The notes below the pieces were generated by a model. That model was not told where the DNA came from. It saw only the letters and a list, made by a program, of their open reading frames with translations, and searched no databases. DNA of 14,546 bases from DIGJ01 sp036658435. GTDB taxonomy: Bacteria; Bacillota; Clostridia; Lachnospirales; Lachnospiraceae. Location of the stretch: contig JAVXEO010000056.1 in the NCBI GenBank assembly GCA_036658435.1, forward strand, positions 1-14,546, in the 5' to 3' direction. Every line of letters begins with the position of its first letter. Position 1 is the first letter of the stretch. This document shows positions 1 to 6,176 of the stretch, piece after piece. The position numbers were made by a program, and so were the translations under genes.

Positions 1-377
1 AGCCACATGGAGCCCTCAAATAGTTCATGTCGAAAATCCGTTCTAAGACCATAGCAAATAACTGGAATTCCTAAATCATCTACAATATGTACTAAAAAGC
101 GAACCTGCTCTTTTTTTAAAAACTGTGCCTCATCTACAATGATACAGGCATAGCTTTGAATGGTTTTATTATCCATGCTCTGGAGTTTTTCCATAAACTC
201 ACAAGATTGTTCTAATCCGGCTCTGGATCGTATCACCACTTCCCCGTCACGATTCTCAAGTTTTGGTTTTACCAGGAGAGCCTCTTTTCCACGTTCATAA
301 TAATTATAATGAACCATGAGCGCATTGGCTGTTTTAGAACTGCCCATTGCTCCATGGCGAAAATACAATTTTGCCAT
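1..377 (-). CDS. tdk: Thymidine kinase (type II, TK1-like), C-terminus cut by window edge
   Basis: Phosphorylates thymidine to dTMP with ATP in the cytosolic pyrimidine salvage pathway. I translated it by hand from the ATG at 377; 125 residues are visible, where family members usually have about 190-195. A P-loop, GAMGSSKT, lies at residues 9-16. The motif DEAQFL at about 82-87 carries the likely catalytic Glu83, and CYGLRTDF (108-115) is the typical strand before the thymidine-binding part. The C-terminal lasso and any zinc-binding cysteines lie beyond position 1. An AAGGAGAAGGG-type ribosome binding site precedes the ATG. The gene starts only 15 bp after the transglycosylase stop codon, so the two are probably co-transcribed. 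The family assignment is firm; completeness of the gene cannot be judged. Confidence 0.93.
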   Translation of the reverse strand, partial: MAKLYFRHGAMGSSKTANALMVHYNYYERGKEALLVKPKLENRDGEVVIRSRAGLEQSCEFMEKLQSMDNKTIQSYACIIVDEAQFLKKEQVRFLVHIVDDLGIPVICYGLRTDFRHELFEGSMW

Positions 378-392
378 TCTTCCCTTCTCCTT

Positions 393-923
393 TTATTCTT
401 CATTTAAATATCCCTTAATTTTTTTTACATAGTTCTGTGTTTCTGTAAAAGGAGGTATTCCACCATACTTATTTACACTGCCGCTTCCTGCATTATATGC
501 CGCCAGAGCCAGTTCTACGTCTCCATCATACTCTTCCAATTTCTTGGAAAGGTACTTAGCGCCGCCCATAATGTTTTGATCTGCATCAAAAGAGTCCGTC
601 ACCCCCAGGCCCTTTGCCGTCTCCGGCATAAGCTGCATAATTCCCCTTGCCCCACTTTTTGATACACAGGTGGTGTCAAAATTTGATTCCGCCTTAGCTA
701 CCGATTTTAACAATTCCAACGGAACATCATAGGTGTCCGAAGCTTTCTTGAAAATACCATCTAAGTCTGTATCGCTATATTCTTTTGCCGATGCCCGATC
801 TAAGACATCTGTAAATTTACCGTTGGATGTCTCGGACAGAGTTTTTGGTGCTTCTACTGTTCTGGTTACTTTCTCAATGCTCATATAGGTTCTTCCAACT
901 GCATAACTCAAATTGCCTATCAT
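393..923 (-). CDS. Lytic transglycosylase, SLT domain (GH23-like), no visible signal peptide
   Basis: Predicted to cleave the MurNAc-GlcNAc bond of peptidoglycan. The Slt-type domain spans about residues 55-170 of 176. AKAESNF carries the likely catalytic Glu79, followed by SGARGIMQLMP (90-100) and ALAAYNAGSGSV (139-150), the standard motif series of Slt70-type domains. The ATG at 923 has an AAAGGAGA ribosome binding site; Met14 would be a poorer start. The N-terminal 50 residues are polar and contain no hydrophobic stretch, so no Sec signal or membrane anchor is seen. That is odd for a wall-acting enzyme, although small transglycosylases of this kind are common in clostridia. It lies 52 bp after lepB and 15 bp before tdk. 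The domain call is firm; export route and role (wall turnover, flagellar passage, other) are not known. Confidence 0.9.
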   Translation of the reverse strand: MIGNLSYAVGRTYMSIEKVTRTVEAPKTLSETSNGKFTDVLDRASAKEYSDTDLDGIFKKASDTYDVPLELLKSVAKAESNFDTTCVSKSGARGIMQLMPETAKGLGVTDSFDADQNIMGGAKYLSKKLEEYDGDVELALAAYNAGSGSVNKYGGIPPFTETQNYVKKIKGYLNEE

Positions 924-975
924 ACCCTTCTCTCCTTTTTCTTGTAATTCTCCCCATTATCCTCTATAGAAAAAT

Positions 976-1626
976 TTACTTTTTTTCTTCAAAATCTCCA
1001 AAAGAATCGAATGGCCAAATTCGAACTAAGGCTCGGCCAACAATTAAATCTTCTTCTACCGGTCCCACTTCTTCATAACGACTGTCATAACTGATTTCCC
1101 GATTGTCTCCCATTAAGAAATATTGATTGTTCCCTAAGGTTAAAGGCTCTCCTGCTATTCCCTGGAAGGTAATGGGATCTTTTCCATAGTCCTCTTTCAA
1201 TATTTTTCCATCGATATAAATGGTCTCACCAATAATCTGTATGGTCTCGCCCGGAAGTCCAATCACTCGCTTTACATAATATTCATTTACTTCTTTTCCA
1301 TAAGGATAAAATACAACAACGTCAAATCGATCCGGCTTTCCCACCAGATAAGATACCTTTTCTACCAGTAAATTGTCTTTATCATGTAAGGTTGACTCCA
1401 TAGAGGATCCGCTTACTATGGTTCTTTGAATTACAAATCTGGGAATCACTAAAACACAGACTGCAAGAATTAAAATATCCAGAAGCAATTCTTTAAAAAA
1501 GCCCTTTTTATCGTTTTTTTCATTTATTTCTATATTTTCATTTATTTCTTTATTTTCATTTTCTAAGCCATCTGTCGTTTCTGTATATGTATTGGTCTCA
1601 TTTCTTAATTCATCGTTTTCCATCAT
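976..1626 (-). CDS. lepB: Signal peptidase I with long acidic N-terminal extension
   Basis: Type I (SipS/LepB-like) membrane signal peptidase, which removes signal peptides from exported proteins outside the membrane. One transmembrane helix lies at about residues 45-62. It is followed by SGSSMEST with the nucleophile Ser75, and by YYVKRVIGLPGE with the general base Lys119. GDNREISYDSR is the usual C-terminal conserved box. The protein has 216 residues and a single membrane helix, as in Gram-positive enzymes. Residues 1-44 form an unusually long polar tail rich in Glu and Asn, partly built of a 6-residue repeat (see repeat at 1517-1560). A GGAG site precedes the ATGATG start; either Met could be used. 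The gene is 81 bp downstream of rpoZ, across a weak hairpin, and 52 bp upstream of the transglycosylase. Confidence 0.96.
   Translation of the reverse strand: MMENDELRNETNTYTETTDGLENENKEINENIEINEKNDKKGFFKELLLDILILAVCVLVIPRFVIQRTIVSGSSMESTLHDKDNLLVEKVSYLVGKPDRFDVVVFYPYGKEVNEYYVKRVIGLPGETIQIIGETIYIDGKILKEDYGKDPITFQGIAGEPLTLGNNQYFLMGDNREISYDSRYEEVGPVEEDLIVGRALVRIWPFDSFGDFEEKK
1517..1560 (-). repeat. 18-bp tandem repeat inside the lepB N-terminal region
   Basis: A unit of the form TTTTCATTTATTTCTATA (plus strand) occurs at 1517-1534, again with one or two changes at 1535-1552, and begins a third time at 1553. On the coding (minus) strand this gives a six-residue periodicity, ENENKE / INENIE / INEKND, in the cytoplasmic tail of signal peptidase I. 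The period is a multiple of three, so gain or loss of a unit keeps the reading frame. Confidence 0.75.
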
Positions 1627-1653
1627 GACAGCTCCATTCGTCCTTTTTATTAG

Positions 1654-1685
1654 AAAACCACAAGAAACACGCTTTGCGGGTTTCT
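1654..1685 (-). terminator. Possible weak terminator between rpoZ and lepB
   Basis: Arms at 1663-1672 and 1676-1685 pair over 9 of 10 positions around a 3-base loop. On the minus strand the hairpin is followed by TGTGGTTTTC, a short T tract only. It could reduce readthrough from the yicC-rpoZ genes into lepB rather than stop it. I saw no clear separate promoter for lepB in the 81-bp gap. Confidence 0.35.
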
Positions 1686-1707
1686 CATGGCCCTTAAATT
1701 ATTCTTA

Positions 1708-1947
1708 CTATTCTTCTTCGTCATCTCCAACAATTTTGACTTTTCCTTGGTATACCTCTTCTATTGCTGTGGATAAAGGCTTTGTACATTTTGATTTAAC
1801 CAACGGTTCGCTGCCGTCAATAATCTGTCTCGCTCTCTTGGAAGTTGCCAGTACAATAGAATATCTGGAATTTACGACTTTCTGTTCTCCCGGTTCAACC
1901 TCGCTATTTACAACTGCCATTAAGTCTGTATAAGATGGATGCAACAT
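1708..1947 (-). CDS. rpoZ: DNA-directed RNA polymerase omega subunit
   Basis: Small subunit that stabilises the beta-prime chain in RNA polymerase. The predicted protein has 79 residues and starts MLHPSYTDLM. The conserved segment NSRYSIVLATSKRARQI (about 26-42) is the omega signature, followed by KPLSTAIEEVYQGKVKI near the C-terminus. The ATG at 1947 is chosen because AAAGGAG lies at a proper distance upstream and because the protein then begins as the family does; an upstream in-frame start would add 12 residues that overlap gmk. The start codon is one base after the gmk stop codon, so translation is probably coupled. Position between gmk and downstream genes matches the conserved Firmicutes order remA-gmk-rpoZ. 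Confidence 0.95.
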   Translation of the reverse strand: MLHPSYTDLMAVVNSEVEPGEQKVVNSRYSIVLATSKRARQIIDGSEPLVKSKCTKPLSTAIEEVYQGKVKIVGDDEEE

Positions 1948-1948
1948 G

Positions 1949-2581
1949 TTATTTTTCTCCTTTCGAAAATACCTGTAACTCACGGTTCATTTTTTGAATA
2001 AATGCTTCATTTCTTTTTGTTCTGGATTTTTCATTTATCACAATGGAATGAACCTGCTCAACGCAATCTTCCAGCTGGTCATTCATTACAATATAATCGT
2101 AGTCCTTCATATAAACTGCTTCCTCATAGGAACGTGCCATACGTTTATTCACCGTATCCATGTCTTCTGTTCCTCTTTGAATCAGACGTTCTCTTAAGCA
2201 GGTGGCACTTGGTGGTGTAAGGAATAAAAGCAGAGCTTCCGGAAACTTTTCTTTTACCTTTAGCGCTCCTTGAATCTCAATCTCAAGAATCACATGGTTT
2301 CCTTTATTCAGCTCTTCCATTACATACTTTTTTGGAGTTCCATAATAATTGCCAACATACTCTGCCCATTCAATTAATTGGCTGTCTTTTATCATACTCT
2401 CAAATTCTTCTCTTGTCAAAAAGAAATATTCACGTCCGTTCTCTTCTCCAACCCTTGGTTTCCTGGTTGTACCGGAAATGGATATTTTGTAGTGATGTTC
2501 TTCTACTATTTTCTTTACAACGGTTCCTTTTCCTGCCCCTGAAAAACCGGATATTACAATCAGAAGTCCCTGCTTATTCAT
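1949..2581 (-). CDS. gmk: Guanylate kinase
   Basis: Phosphorylates GMP to GDP with ATP in purine nucleotide supply. The 210-residue product begins MNKQGLLIVISGFSGAGKG, with the P-loop at about residues 11-19. STRK-like guanylate-binding residues follow (SISGTTRKPRVGEENGREYFFL), then the lid and GNYYGTPKKYV, all typical. The start at 2581 is chosen because GGTGAGG stands just upstream and because the P-loop then sits at the usual distance from the N-terminus; the frame stays open upstream for 67 more codons, but that stretch is remA read out of frame. The first 8 bases overlap the end of remA, and the stop is one base before rpoZ. The product should act in the same cytosolic operon unit as rpoZ and remA. 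Confidence 0.97.
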   Translation of the reverse strand: MNKQGLLIVISGFSGAGKGTVVKKIVEEHHYKISISGTTRKPRVGEENGREYFFLTREEFESMIKDSQLIEWAEYVGNYYGTPKKYVMEELNKGNHVILEIEIQGALKVKEKFPEALLLFLTPPSATCLRERLIQRGTEDMDTVNKRMARSYEEAVYMKDYDYIVMNDQLEDCVEQVHSIVINEKSRTKRNEAFIQKMNRELQVFSKGEK

Positions 2582-2837
2582 TTTCCTCACCTTTTTGTCT
2601 TTCTTCATTTGTTCTTCCTGCAATTGTCTCCGGCAGCAATGCAGATAAAACCAGCTGCCCGCTTTCCATAACAATGACGGACTTTGTTTTTCTTCCACAG
2701 GTGGCATCAATTGCCGTTCCATTGTCCTTACCTGTCTGAACCATTCGTTTGATTGGTGCTGCTTCCGGCCGAATAATTCCAACCACTTTATTGGTATTTA
2801 CCACATTTCCAAATCCAACATTAATGAATTTTCCCAT
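2574..2837 (-). CDS. remA: RemA-like regulator (DUF370 family)
   Basis: An 87-residue protein of the RemA/DUF370 family, starting MGKFINVGFGNVVNTNKVVGI. In Bacillus subtilis RemA is a DNA-binding activator of biofilm matrix operons; in clostridia the target is not established, so any regulatory role here is an inference. The conserved centre IIRPEAAPIKRMVQ and DATCGRKTKSVIVM is intact. The ATG at 2837 fits the family start and has AGGAG about 10 bases upstream; a TTG further upstream would place the ribosome binding site inside the gene. It lies 13 bp after the yicC stop and overlaps gmk by 8 bp (ATGAATAA), which suggests translational coupling. The neighbourhood yicC-remA-gmk-rpoZ is the standard Firmicutes order. 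Confidence 0.94.
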   Translation of the reverse strand: MGKFINVGFGNVVNTNKVVGIIRPEAAPIKRMVQTGKDNGTAIDATCGRKTKSVIVMESGQLVLSALLPETIAGRTNEERQKGEENE

Positions 2838-2850
2838 GTCAAACTTTCTC

Positions 2851-3729
2851 CTATTCAATGTTCTGAATTTGTTCTCTTACTTTTTCTATCTCCGTTTTTA
2901 AAGTAATGGCACAATTAGAAACTTCCAAATCGTTTGCTTTTGATAAAATGGTATTTGCTTCCCGGTTCATCTCCTGGGCAATAAAATCAAGCTTTCTTCC
3001 AACATTGGCTGCTTCTTCCAAGGTTTCCTTCATATTCTTGATATGGCTTCGCAATCTTACCGTTTCCTCATCTACACATATTTTATCTGCAAAAATTGTG
3101 ATTTCTGTTGCAAGAATCCCCTCGTCCAGCTTGGTGTCTCCTAAAAGTTCTTTCACTTTGGCAGCAAGTTTCTCTCTATATTCTTTTATAATCTCAGGAG
3201 AACGTTCTTCCACAAAGCAAACACAAGAAAGCATACCCTCTAATTTTGCAGTCATATCTTCTTTTAAGTGCATTCCCTCTGCAATTCGTGCTGAAACAAA
3301 CTTCTCACAGGCATCACGAATTACTTTTTCAAAATCGTTCCATAAAGCATCTTCATCTACGGTATGTTCCTCTAAAGTAAAAACATCCGGATACCGTGAA
3401 AGAGCCGATACTTTTATGTCATTATCCAGTTGAAAATCCGATGCCATCTCATGAAGAGCATTCATATATTCCTTTGCAATATCCGGATTATAGTGGACAC
3501 AGGTTTTGTTCTCTGTATAGTCTTCATAAGAAACAAATACATCCACTTTACCTCTGCTGATATATTGTTTTAAAATATTTCGTACCCCGGCTTCAAAAAA
3601 ACCAAGTTTTTTTGGCATTTTCATTGTGATATCACAATATCTGTGATTCACTGCCTTTAACTCTACAATAATTTTCCGTTCTTCTGTCACCATTTCACTT
3701 CTACCGAAGCCTGTCATACTTTTTAACAT
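2851..3729 (-). CDS. yicC: YicC/YloC family endoribonuclease
   Basis: Member of the YicC/YloC family, characterised in E. coli and B. subtilis as an endoribonuclease. The 292-residue product opens with MLKSMTGFGRSEM, the family hallmark, followed by the YicC-like N-terminal domain (ELKAVNHRYCDITMKMPKKL). The C-terminal DUF1732 domain includes GRKLDFIAQEMNREANTILSKAND (about 243-266). Length matches the family (about 290). The ATG at 3729 is preferred to an in-frame GTG at 3741 because the family begins with this methionine, although the ribosome binding site upstream is weak (GTGGG). It is the first gene after a strong promoter at 3765-3793 and leads the yicC-remA-gmk-rpoZ unit. Confidence 0.95.
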   Translation of the reverse strand: MLKSMTGFGRSEMVTEERKIIVELKAVNHRYCDITMKMPKKLGFFEAGVRNILKQYISRGKVDVFVSYEDYTENKTCVHYNPDIAKEYMNALHEMASDFQLDNDIKVSALSRYPDVFTLEEHTVDEDALWNDFEKVIRDACEKFVSARIAEGMHLKEDMTAKLEGMLSCVCFVEERSPEIIKEYREKLAAKVKELLGDTKLDEGILATEITIFADKICVDEETVRLRSHIKNMKETLEEAANVGRKLDFIAQEMNREANTILSKANDLEVSNCAITLKTEIEKVREQIQNIE

Positions 3730-3764
3730 GAATACCCACACTTTCTTTTATTAAATTCTTGTAC

Positions 3765-3793
3765 ATTATATAAAAATCTCTTCTCTAAGTCAA
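3765..3793 (-). promoter_or_regulatory. Sigma-A-type promoter for the yicC operon
   Basis: On the minus strand a -35 box TTGACT (3793-3788) and a -10 box TATAAT (3770-3765) are separated by exactly 17 bases. Transcription would start near 3758, leaving a leader of about 30 bases before yicC. The -35 box overlaps the stop codon of the upstream response regulator, so yicC can be expressed on its own or by readthrough. Confidence 0.8.
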
Positions 3794-4149
3794 CCTTCAA
3801 AAATACTTTGAATGGTTTTTTTCAAGGTGGAAGGATCAAATGGCTTTGGTAAAAATGCAACGGCTCCCAATTGTCTGCATGTCTCTTCTAATGGTTTTGT
3901 TGAAATTGAAGTAAGCATAATTACCGGAATATCAAAGTTTTCCATCTCATTCATCTTCTCCAAAGTCTCCAGCCCATCCAAACCCATCATATAAAAATCC
4001 AATAAAATCAAATCCGGTTTCTGCTTTTCCAAAAATGCAAGTGCTTCTTCTCCTGATGTGACCACAAATACCTTGTATTCCTCTCTCAGTGTTTCCCTTA
4101 CCAAAGTCAATGTGGATACACTATCGTCTATGGATAATATCTTCTTCAT
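3790..4149 (-). CDS. Single-domain response regulator (CheY-like receiver)
   Basis: A 119-residue receiver domain with no output domain. The phosphorylation site is Asp51 (LILLDFYM), with acidic pocket Asp8-Asp9, Thr80 (VIMLT) and Lys102 (LPKPF), so all catalytic residues are present. Family knowledge says such proteins act through protein-protein contact, for example at a flagellar motor or in a phosphorelay. Nothing nearby identifies the partner: no histidine kinase, CheA or motor gene adjoins it, and the chemotaxis receptor in this window is 8.5 kb away. It begins with AGGAGG at a good spacing, sits behind a perfect hairpin and tandem repeats, and ends within the yicC promoter. Calling it CheY itself would be unsupported; it may serve chemotaxis, phosphorelay or another pathway. 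Confidence 0.92.
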   Translation of the reverse strand: MKKILSIDDSVSTLTLVRETLREEYKVFVVTSGEEALAFLEKQKPDLILLDFYMMGLDGLETLEKMNEMENFDIPVIMLTSISTKPLEETCRQLGAVAFLPKPFDPSTLKKTIQSIFEG

Positions 4150-4172
4150 TGATTTCTTTCCTCCTATGGTTG

Positions 4173-4196
4173 TTCAATAGAATGGATTCTATTGAA
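4173..4196. promoter_or_regulatory. Perfect 10-bp inverted repeat upstream of the response regulator
   Basis: Arms TTCAATAGAA (4173-4182) and TTCTATTGAA (4187-4196) are perfect complements around a 4-base loop TGGA. The element sits 8 bases upstream of the AGGAGG ribosome binding site, inside the predicted leader. It could be a repressor operator or a leader hairpin; it has no T tract and is not a typical terminator. The half-site CTATTGAA recurs at 4361-4368, near the predicted rqcH transcription start. Confidence 0.7.
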
Positions 4197-4197
4197 G

Positions 4198-4269
4198 TCA
4201 TTCCCTATCTTAAAATTATTATAAAAACTCATTCCCTATCTTAAAATTATTATAAAAACTCATTCCCTT
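4198..4269. repeat. 31-bp perfect tandem repeat (two copies plus a partial third)
   Basis: Two identical 31-bp units occupy 4198-4228 and 4229-4259; a third begins at 4260 and matches for 9 bases (TCATTCCCT). Each full unit contains TATAAT on the minus strand (4223-4218 and 4254-4249). The repeats lie directly upstream of the hairpin at 4173-4196. Confidence 0.95.
4218..4254 (-). promoter_or_regulatory. Possible duplicated -10 boxes for the response regulator
   Basis: The tandem repeat places two TATAAT hexamers 31 bp apart on the minus strand. Neither has a clear TTGACA-like -35 at 17 bases: the proximal one has only TTTTAA, which is part of the repeat. A start from the proximal box would give a leader of about 60 bases that includes the hairpin at 4173-4196. 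The promoter role is inferred. Confidence 0.4.
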
Positions 4270-4326
4270 TGTTACATATTTTACCATAGTATCTTCTATC
4301 TTTTCAACACCTTCCGCATTTTTCTT

Positions 4327-4356
4327 TTGTAAATACCCTCCCGGTCATGGTATACT
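4327..4356 (+). promoter_or_regulatory. Probable promoter of rqcH
   Basis: TTGTAA (4327-4332) and TATACT (4351-4356) are separated by 18 bases. The predicted start falls near 4363, on the CTATTGAA motif shared with the response-regulator hairpin. The leader would be about 40 bases. Confidence 0.55.
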
Positions 4357-4403
4357 AATCCTATTGAATACTTTTATTAAAAAACAATCAAAAGGAGATA
4401 CTT

Positions 4404-6176
4404 ATGGCACTAGATGGAATTGTAATTTCAAACCTTGTATTTGAATTAAATCATACATTATGTGGCTGTCGCATTAATAAAATAGCACAGCCGGAAAAAG
4501 ATGCACTGCTGCTCACTATAAAAAAAGAAAGGGAACAGCTTCGGCTTTTTATATCTGCGGGTGCTTCTCTTCCTTTAATTTATCTAACCGACACCAACAA
4601 ACCAAGTCCTATGACAGCACCTAATTTTTGCATGCTGCTCCGCAAGCATTTAAACAGTGCAAAAATTCTCTCTATTACCCAGCCCGGCTTAGAACGTGTT
4701 CTTCAATTTGAAATTGAGCATCTGAATGAGCTTGGTGACACCTGTATTAAATATTTAATGGTAGAGCTTATGGGAAAACACAGTAACCTTATTTTCTGTG
4801 ATGCCGAATACAAAATCATAGATAGCATTAAACATATTTCCGGTCTTGTAAGCTCTGTTCGGGAAGTTCTTCCAGGGAGAGACTACTTTATTCCAAAAAC
4901 TCAGGAAAAGCTGGATCCTCTTACTTTATCAAAAGAAGAATTTTTCCGATCCGTGCTGACAAAACCGGTTTCTCTTTCAAAAGCACTTTATGGCTCTCTT
5001 ACCGGAATCAGTCCTTTGGTTGCAAATGAAATCTGCACGCGTGCTTCTCTTGATAGCGAGGTCTCCACAAGCTCTTTAACCCCTTTGGACTCCACCCATC
5101 TTTTTCACACTTTTGAGCTTTTGATGGAGGATATAAAGAACCATCAGTTTACCCCAAACATTATTTATGATAAGCAGGTTCCCCTTGAATTTTCAAGCAT
5201 CCCTCTTTCTTGCTATGGTTCTTTACAGGTTAAAACCTATTCTACTATTTCCAAGGTTTTAGAAGATTACTATGCTATGAAGGAAGCTGCCACTCGTATT
5301 CATCAAAGATCCTCCGATTTACGCCGTATTGTATCCACTGCCATTGACCGTACCCGTAAAAAATATGATTTACAGTTAAAACAGCTTAAGGATACTGAAA
5401 AAAAAGAAAAATACAAAATATATGGTGAATTATTAACCACCTACGGATATCAGGCAGAAACCGGCGCAAAAAGTCTGGTTTGTGATAATTATTATACCAA
5501 TGAAGAAATTACCATTCCTTTGGACTCCACCCTCACCCCCTTAGAAAATGCAAAAAAATATTTTGATAAATATAGTAAATTAAAGCGAACCTTTCAGGCA
5601 CTCACCACCCAGACAAAGGAAAGTAAGGAGGAACTGGAACATTTAGAATCTATTAGCAGTTCTCTTGATATTGCACTGGAAGAAAATGACTTGTTAGAAA
5701 TCAAAAAGGAACTCACCGATTTTGGATATATAAGAAAACATGGTATTCCTTTAAAAGGAAAAGCAAAGAAGATTACCAGCAAACCTTTTCACTATATTTC
5801 TTCTGATGGCTATCCTATTTATGTAGGAAAAAATAATTTCCAAAATGAAGAGCTCACCTTTAAATTTGCTACCGGCAATGACTGGTGGTTTCATGCAAAA
5901 GGTATGGCCGGCTCCCATGTAATTGTTAAAGGGAAAGGAACAGAAGAACTTCCTGACCGTACCTTTGAAGAAGCCGGGATGCTTGCCGGATATTATTCAA
6001 AAGGAAGGAATTTGGATAAAGTAGAGGTTGATTATATTCAGAAAAAACATGTTAAAAAACCAAATAGCAGCAAACCGGGATTTGTTATTTATCATACCAA
6101 CTATTCTCTCACCATACGGCCTGACATTTCCCACTTAACCCAGGTAAAAGAAGAAAAAAAGGAGAAACCATTATGA
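4404..6176 (+). CDS. rqcH: RqcH / NFACT-family ribosome quality control protein
   Basis: A 590-residue NFACT protein, often annotated as fibronectin-binding protein A. In B. subtilis RqcH binds stalled large ribosomal subunits and recruits tRNA-Ala to add alanine tails that mark nascent chains for degradation. The NFACT-N domain (about 1-180) opens with MALDGIVISNLVFEL and includes FCMLLRKHL. A helix-hairpin-helix-like stretch (SLTGISPLVANEI) lies near 200, a long coiled-coil region spans about 285-430, and the NFACT-R domain holds DWWFHAKGMAGSHVIVKG from residue 493. Residues 97-98 are Glu-Arg where the B. subtilis protein has Asp-Arg. AAAGGAGA precedes the ATG. It overlaps the next gene by ATGA, so the pair is an operon. 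Extracellular fibronectin binding is not supported by any signal peptide. Confidence 0.94.
   Translation: MALDGIVISNLVFELNHTLCGCRINKIAQPEKDALLLTIKKEREQLRLFISAGASLPLIYLTDTNKPSPMTAPNFCMLLRKHLNSAKILSITQPGLERVLQFEIEHLNELGDTCIKYLMVELMGKHSNLIFCDAEYKIIDSIKHISGLVSSVREVLPGRDYFIPKTQEKLDPLTLSKEEFFRSVLTKPVSLSKALYGSLTGISPLVANEICTRASLDSEVSTSSLTPLDSTHLFHTFELLMEDIKNHQFTPNIIYDKQVPLEFSSIPLSCYGSLQVKTYSTISKVLEDYYAMKEAATRIHQRSSDLRRIVSTAIDRTRKKYDLQLKQLKDTEKKEKYKIYGELLTTYGYQAETGAKSLVCDNYYTNEEITIPLDSTLTPLENAKKYFDKYSKLKRTFQALTTQTKESKEELEHLESISSSLDIALEENDLLEIKKELTDFGYIRKHGIPLKGKAKKITSKPFHYISSDGYPIYVGKNNFQNEELTFKFATGNDWWFHAKGMAGSHVIVKGKGTEELPDRTFEEAGMLAGYYSKGRNLDKVEVDYIQKKHVKKPNSSKPGFVIYHTNYSLTIRPDISHLTQVKEEKKEKPL

Noticed and set aside
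1948..1983. 12-codon N-terminal extension of the omega subunit
   Set aside because: It overlaps gmk and does not match family starts; the ATG at 1947 has its own AAAGGAG site.
2582..2782. 67-codon N-terminal extension of guanylate kinase
   Set aside because: It is remA DNA read in another frame; a good ribosome binding site and the family-typical start lie at 2581.
3798..3820. TTCAAA/TTTGAA hairpin at the end of the response regulator gene as a terminator
   Set aside because: Six AT-rich pairs inside coding DNA without a following T tract; the minus-strand promoter beside it makes readthrough more likely.
4198..4269. 31-bp repeats resembling the start of a CRISPR array
   Set aside because: The copies are directly adjacent with no spacers, only two are complete, they are very AT-rich, and no cas gene is present.
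4404..6176. Surface fibronectin-binding adhesin role for the NFACT protein
   Set aside because: No signal peptide or anchor is visible; the domain order and motifs fit cytosolic ribosome quality control.
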